Below are positions 61,711 through 64,000 of a DNA stretch of 64,000 nucleotides, in pieces. Position 1 is the stretch's first letter; each line of letters opens with the position of its first letter. The notes beneath the pieces are model-generated. The model was not told the DNA's origin, ran no database searches, and saw only the letters and a program-made list of their open reading frames with translations. This stretch comes from Lactobacillus melliventris (lineage in GTDB: Bacteria; Bacillota; Bacilli; Lactobacillales; Lactobacillaceae). Made by a program: the position numbers and the translations under genes. The DNA lies in the NCBI RefSeq assembly GCF_013346935.1, contig NZ_JAAEEB010000003.1, positions 228,057-292,056 of the forward strand, in the 5' to 3' direction.

Positions 61711-63018
61711 ATGCTGGATATTAAGGTGATTCGCGAGAATCTTGATTGGGCTAAGGATAAACTTGGCAGACGTGGCGTTAAGCCGGAAGAATTGGATGAA
61801 TTAGTCAAAATTGACGCTGACCGGCGTGAAGAATTAAACCGCAGCGAGCAGTTAAAAGCGGAACGTAATACTGTTTCAAAAGAAATTGCTGAAATAAAAA
61901 GGAATAAAGAAGATGCTTCTGCTGCAGTGCAAAAAATGCGTGAAGTTGGACAGGAAATTAAGGAACTTGATGACAAGGTTGCTGAATTAACTGAAAAGCA
62001 AAACTATATTTTGTTGAGACTGCCTAACTTCCCTGATGATTCTGACCCAATCGGACCGGATGAAAGTTATAATGAAGAAGTGCGTAAATGGCATGAACCA
62101 ACTAAATTAGACTTTAAGCCTAAAGCGCACTGGGACATTGGTACAGATTTGGATATCTTGGATTGGGACAGAGGAGCTAAAGTCTCGGGTGCCCGTTTTG
62201 TTTATTATAAGGGTGCCGGTGCTTTACTCGAACGAGCTGTTTTTAACTTCTTCCTTGATGAAAACACTAAGGAAGGATATACAGAGATAATTCCGCCATA
62301 TTTAGTTAATGATGAATCAATGCAGGGCACAGGGCAATTCCCTAAGTTCCGCGAGGATGTCTATACGATTGTTGATAATGATAATCCGGACAAACCACGG
62401 GATCTAACATTGATTCCAACTGCTGAAGTACCTCTTGTTAACTACTTCCGTGATGAAATTATTCATGGTGACAAGTTGCCGATCAATGTTACTGCTTTAT
62501 CACCAGCATTTAGAAGCGAAGCTGGTTCAGCTGGGCGTGATACTCGTGGTTTAATTAGAATGCATGAGTTTAGAAAAGTCGAAATGGTAAAAATTTGTAA
62601 GCAGGAAGATTCATGGGATGAATTAGAAAAGCTGACTCATAACGCTGAACATTTACTGCAAAAACTAGATTTACCATATCATGTAGTTGCTTTATCTACT
62701 GGGGATGCCAGTTTTACTAGTGCCAAAACTTATGATTTGGAAGTCTGGATGCCAGCACAAGATAAATATCGTGAAATTTCCAGTTGTTCAAATTGTACTG
62801 ATTTCCAAGCCCGTCGTGCACAAATTCGTTACCGCGATGAAGATGGCAAATTGCATTTAGCACATACTCTTAATGGCTCAGGTTTGGCTGTTGGTAGAAC
62901 TGTTGCCGCAATTTTAGAAAACTATCAAAATGAAGACGGCACAGTTACTGTACCAGAAGTTTTGGTTCCTTATATGAACGGAATGACAAAAATTACTAAA
63001 GAAGAAACTCTAATTTAG
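61711..63018 (+). CDS. serS: Seryl-tRNA synthetase
   Basis: 435-residue class II synthetase. The N-terminal coiled-coil tRNA-binding arm (about 30-105) is followed by motif 2 [25 protein letters not shown] (in two blocks) and motif 3 [30 protein letters not shown] is also characteristic. Full length, GGAGG site, regulated by the preceding T-box. Confidence 0.97.
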   Translation: MLDIKVIRENLDWAKDKLGRRGVKPEELDELVKIDADRREELNRSEQLKAERNTVSKEIAEIKRNKEDASAAVQKMREVGQEIKELDDKVAELTEKQNYILLRLPNFPDDSDPIGPDESYNEEVRKWHEPTKLDFKPKAHWDIGTDLDILDWDRGAKVSGARFVYYKGAGALLERAVFNFFLDENTKEGYTEIIPPYLVNDESMQGTGQFPKFREDVYTIVDNDNPDKPRDLTLIPTAEVPLVNYFRDEIIHGDKLPINVTALSPAFRSEAGSAGRDTRGLIRMHEFRKVEMVKICKQEDSWDELEKLTHNAEHLLQKLDLPYHVVALSTGDASFTSAKTYDLEVWMPAQDKYREISSCSNCTDFQARRAQIRYRDEDGKLHLAHTLNGSGLAVGRTVAAILENYQNEDGTVTVPEVLVPYMNGMTKITKEETLI

Positions 63019-63035
63019 AGAAACAATTATTTTTT

Positions 63036-63067
63036 GCGTGAGTTTAATAAACTTGCGCTTTTTTTGT
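63036..63067 (+). terminator. Terminator after serS
   Basis: GCG-AGTTT / AAACT-GCGC stem followed by seven Ts. Confidence 0.85.
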
Positions 63068-63250
63068 AAAAAATTTTTGCTGCAATACTTGAAAAAATGA
63101 TCAAATTACGAATAATTAGTAAATTGGTCTAGTCATAAAAACGAAAAATTGCAGTATCAGATATTAGACAAAACTAATTTGATTACTAATTTACTTAAAT
63201 AACGAACAAAATGATTAAGTTGACGAATTAAGATAAAAAGAGTAAGGTAT

Positions 63251-63280
63251 TACTTGTGTTTGAGCGAGTTACGACAAGTA
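63251..63280. repeat. Inverted repeat upstream of rRNA promoters
   Basis: TTACTTGT and ACAAGTAA, 8-bp perfect arms around a 14-bp centre, lie about 30 bp before promoter P1. Regulatory role unknown. Confidence 0.4.
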
Positions 63281-63311
63281 ACGAGTTCAAAACAAAATCA
63301 AGCAAAAGCAG

Positions 63312-63340
63312 TTGACAAAAGTCAGATGTTTTAGTAAGAT
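63312..63340 (+). promoter_or_regulatory. rRNA operon promoter P1
   Basis: TTGACA (63312-63317) and TAAGAT (63335-63340) with 17-bp spacing, upstream of the 16S gene. Confidence 0.75.
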
Positions 63341-63388
63341 AATAAACGCTGTCCGGTAAGATGGCAAAAATAAGTCAGAAAAAAGTGC

Positions 63389-63417
63389 TTGACAAAAGCA
63401 GATGAATCTGGCAAAAT
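63389..63417 (+). promoter_or_regulatory. rRNA operon promoter P2
   Basis: TTGACA (63389-63394) and CAAAAT (63412-63417) with 17-bp spacing. P1 and P2 share the extended sequence TTGACAAAAG. Tandem promoters of this kind are usual for rrn operons. Confidence 0.75.
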
Positions 63418-63589
63418 AAAAAAGCTGCTTTAGAGCAGCAGGTAGTACCTTGAAAACTGAACAATGTTTTCGCAAAAATGTGCGGGTTATCAAGAACCCA
63501 AAACAAAAGAGCGAAGTCAATTTCGCAAGCAAATAAATCCGAGATGCGAATCTTGGAACGAATGAGCAAACATTCAAACAAACATTTAA

Positions 63590-64000
63590 AAATGAGAGTT
63601 TGATCCTGGCTCAGGACGAACGCTGGCGGCGTGCCTAATACATGCAAGTCGAGCGAGCAATTTTAACGGAATACTTCGGTAGGAAGTTAAGAGCGCGAGC
63701 GGCGGATGGGTGAGTAACACGTGGGCAACCTGCCCTTTAGCTTGGGATACCACTTGGAAACAGGTGCTAATACCAAATAAGAAGCGAGAGCGCATGCTCA
63801 AGCAGTAAAAGGCGGCTTTCGAGCTGTCACTAAAGGATGGGCCCGCGGTGCATTAGCTAGTTGGTAAGGTAACGGCCTACCAAGGCGATGATGCATAGCC
63901 GAGTTGAGAGACTGACCGGCCACATTGGGACTGAGACACGGCCCAAACTCCTACGGGAGGCAGCAGTAGGGAATCTTCCACAATGGACGCAAGTCTGATG
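63590..64000 (+). rRNA. 16S ribosomal RNA, 5' part
   Basis: Starts with GAGAGTTTGATCCTGGCTCAG and continues with conserved 16S segments (CGGCGGATGGGTGAGTAACA, then the CTACGGGAGGCAGCAG region at about 63952) to the right edge. Lactobacillar character in the V1-V2 region; species not resolved. Minus-strand frames over this region are spurious. Confidence 0.97.

Noticed and set aside
63101..63200. Repeated ATTAGTAAATT-like sequences before the rRNA promoters as an attachment site
   Set aside because: Matches are imperfect, AT-rich and without an integrase gene nearby; they are more likely an AT-rich upstream element.
63287..63801. Minus-strand open frames over the rRNA region
   Set aside because: They overlap the rRNA promoters and 16S sequence and have no protein features.

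Overview
The window looks like a chromosomal segment of a low-GC Gram-positive lactic acid bacterium, most likely Lactobacillus sensu stricto. The reasons are the start of a 16S rRNA gene at the right edge with lactobacillar features, a type II-A CRISPR-Cas locus, a serine T-box ahead of serS, pepI, a hydroxyisocaproate-type dehydrogenase and an abundance of PTS operons. The species is not resolved; a bee-gut type is possible but unproven.

Layout. 1-3142: a mannose/sorbose-type PTS operon with a class II bisphosphate aldolase (minus strand, cut by the left edge) and a divergent DeoR regulator. 3143-5347: a DHA2-type efflux pump and its TetR regulator. 5348-9784: a TrpXYZ-like amino-acid ABC transporter (ATPase, permease, lipoprotein) plus a second, duplicated binding lipoprotein. 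Each lipoprotein gene is preceded by its own promoter, a 21-codon tyrosine-rich leader peptide and a chain of mutually exclusive RNA hairpins that ends in a terminator. 9841-14860: a PfkB kinase and DeoR regulator divergent from a galactitol-type PTS with a class II aldolase. 15009-22308: a closed sigma-54 circuit made of a LevR-type activator, a UAS and -24/-12 promoter, mannose-type EIIA, a HAD phosphatase, EIIB, EIIC, EIID and rpoN. 22444-24488: an aldo/keto reductase and an L-2-hydroxyacid dehydrogenase.

24655-32035: type II-A CRISPR-Cas with cas9, a tracrRNA on the opposite strand, cas1 broken by a nonsense codon, cas2, csn2 and an array of 17 repeats and 16 spacers. The array promoter appears to lie inside the end of csn2. 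32045-35690: a transposase remnant, an MFS pump, a family-2 glycosyltransferase and a gene-poor stretch holding a perfect palindrome. 35691-41623: pepI, a PAS protein, DUF3290/DUF421 membrane proteins, a divergent sirtuin, a DnaQ-like exonuclease and a membrane-anchored nuclease. 41956-48945: a carbohydrate ABC transporter operon with a metallo-beta-lactamase-fold enzyme and two paralogous binding lipoproteins. 49082-61388: a CorA-like transporter, a degenerate serine hydrolase, TetR plus an MMPL exporter, an ABC-F protein, a zinc-ribbon membrane protein, an aldehyde dehydrogenase, an esterase, a VTT-domain protein and an acetyltransferase. 61436-64000: a T-box, serS, two rRNA promoters and the 5' end of 16S rRNA.

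The main candidate for an undescribed system is the pair of tyrosine leader-peptide attenuators at 8078-8374 and 9487-9784. Two diverged copies keep the same peptide ending (QLNNRYYxSYxR then stop) and the same six-segment pairing ladder. Its parity predicts read-through when the ribosome stalls on Tyr codons and termination when it does not. This would be a Gram-positive, ribosome-mediated tyrosine attenuator governing amino-acid uptake.
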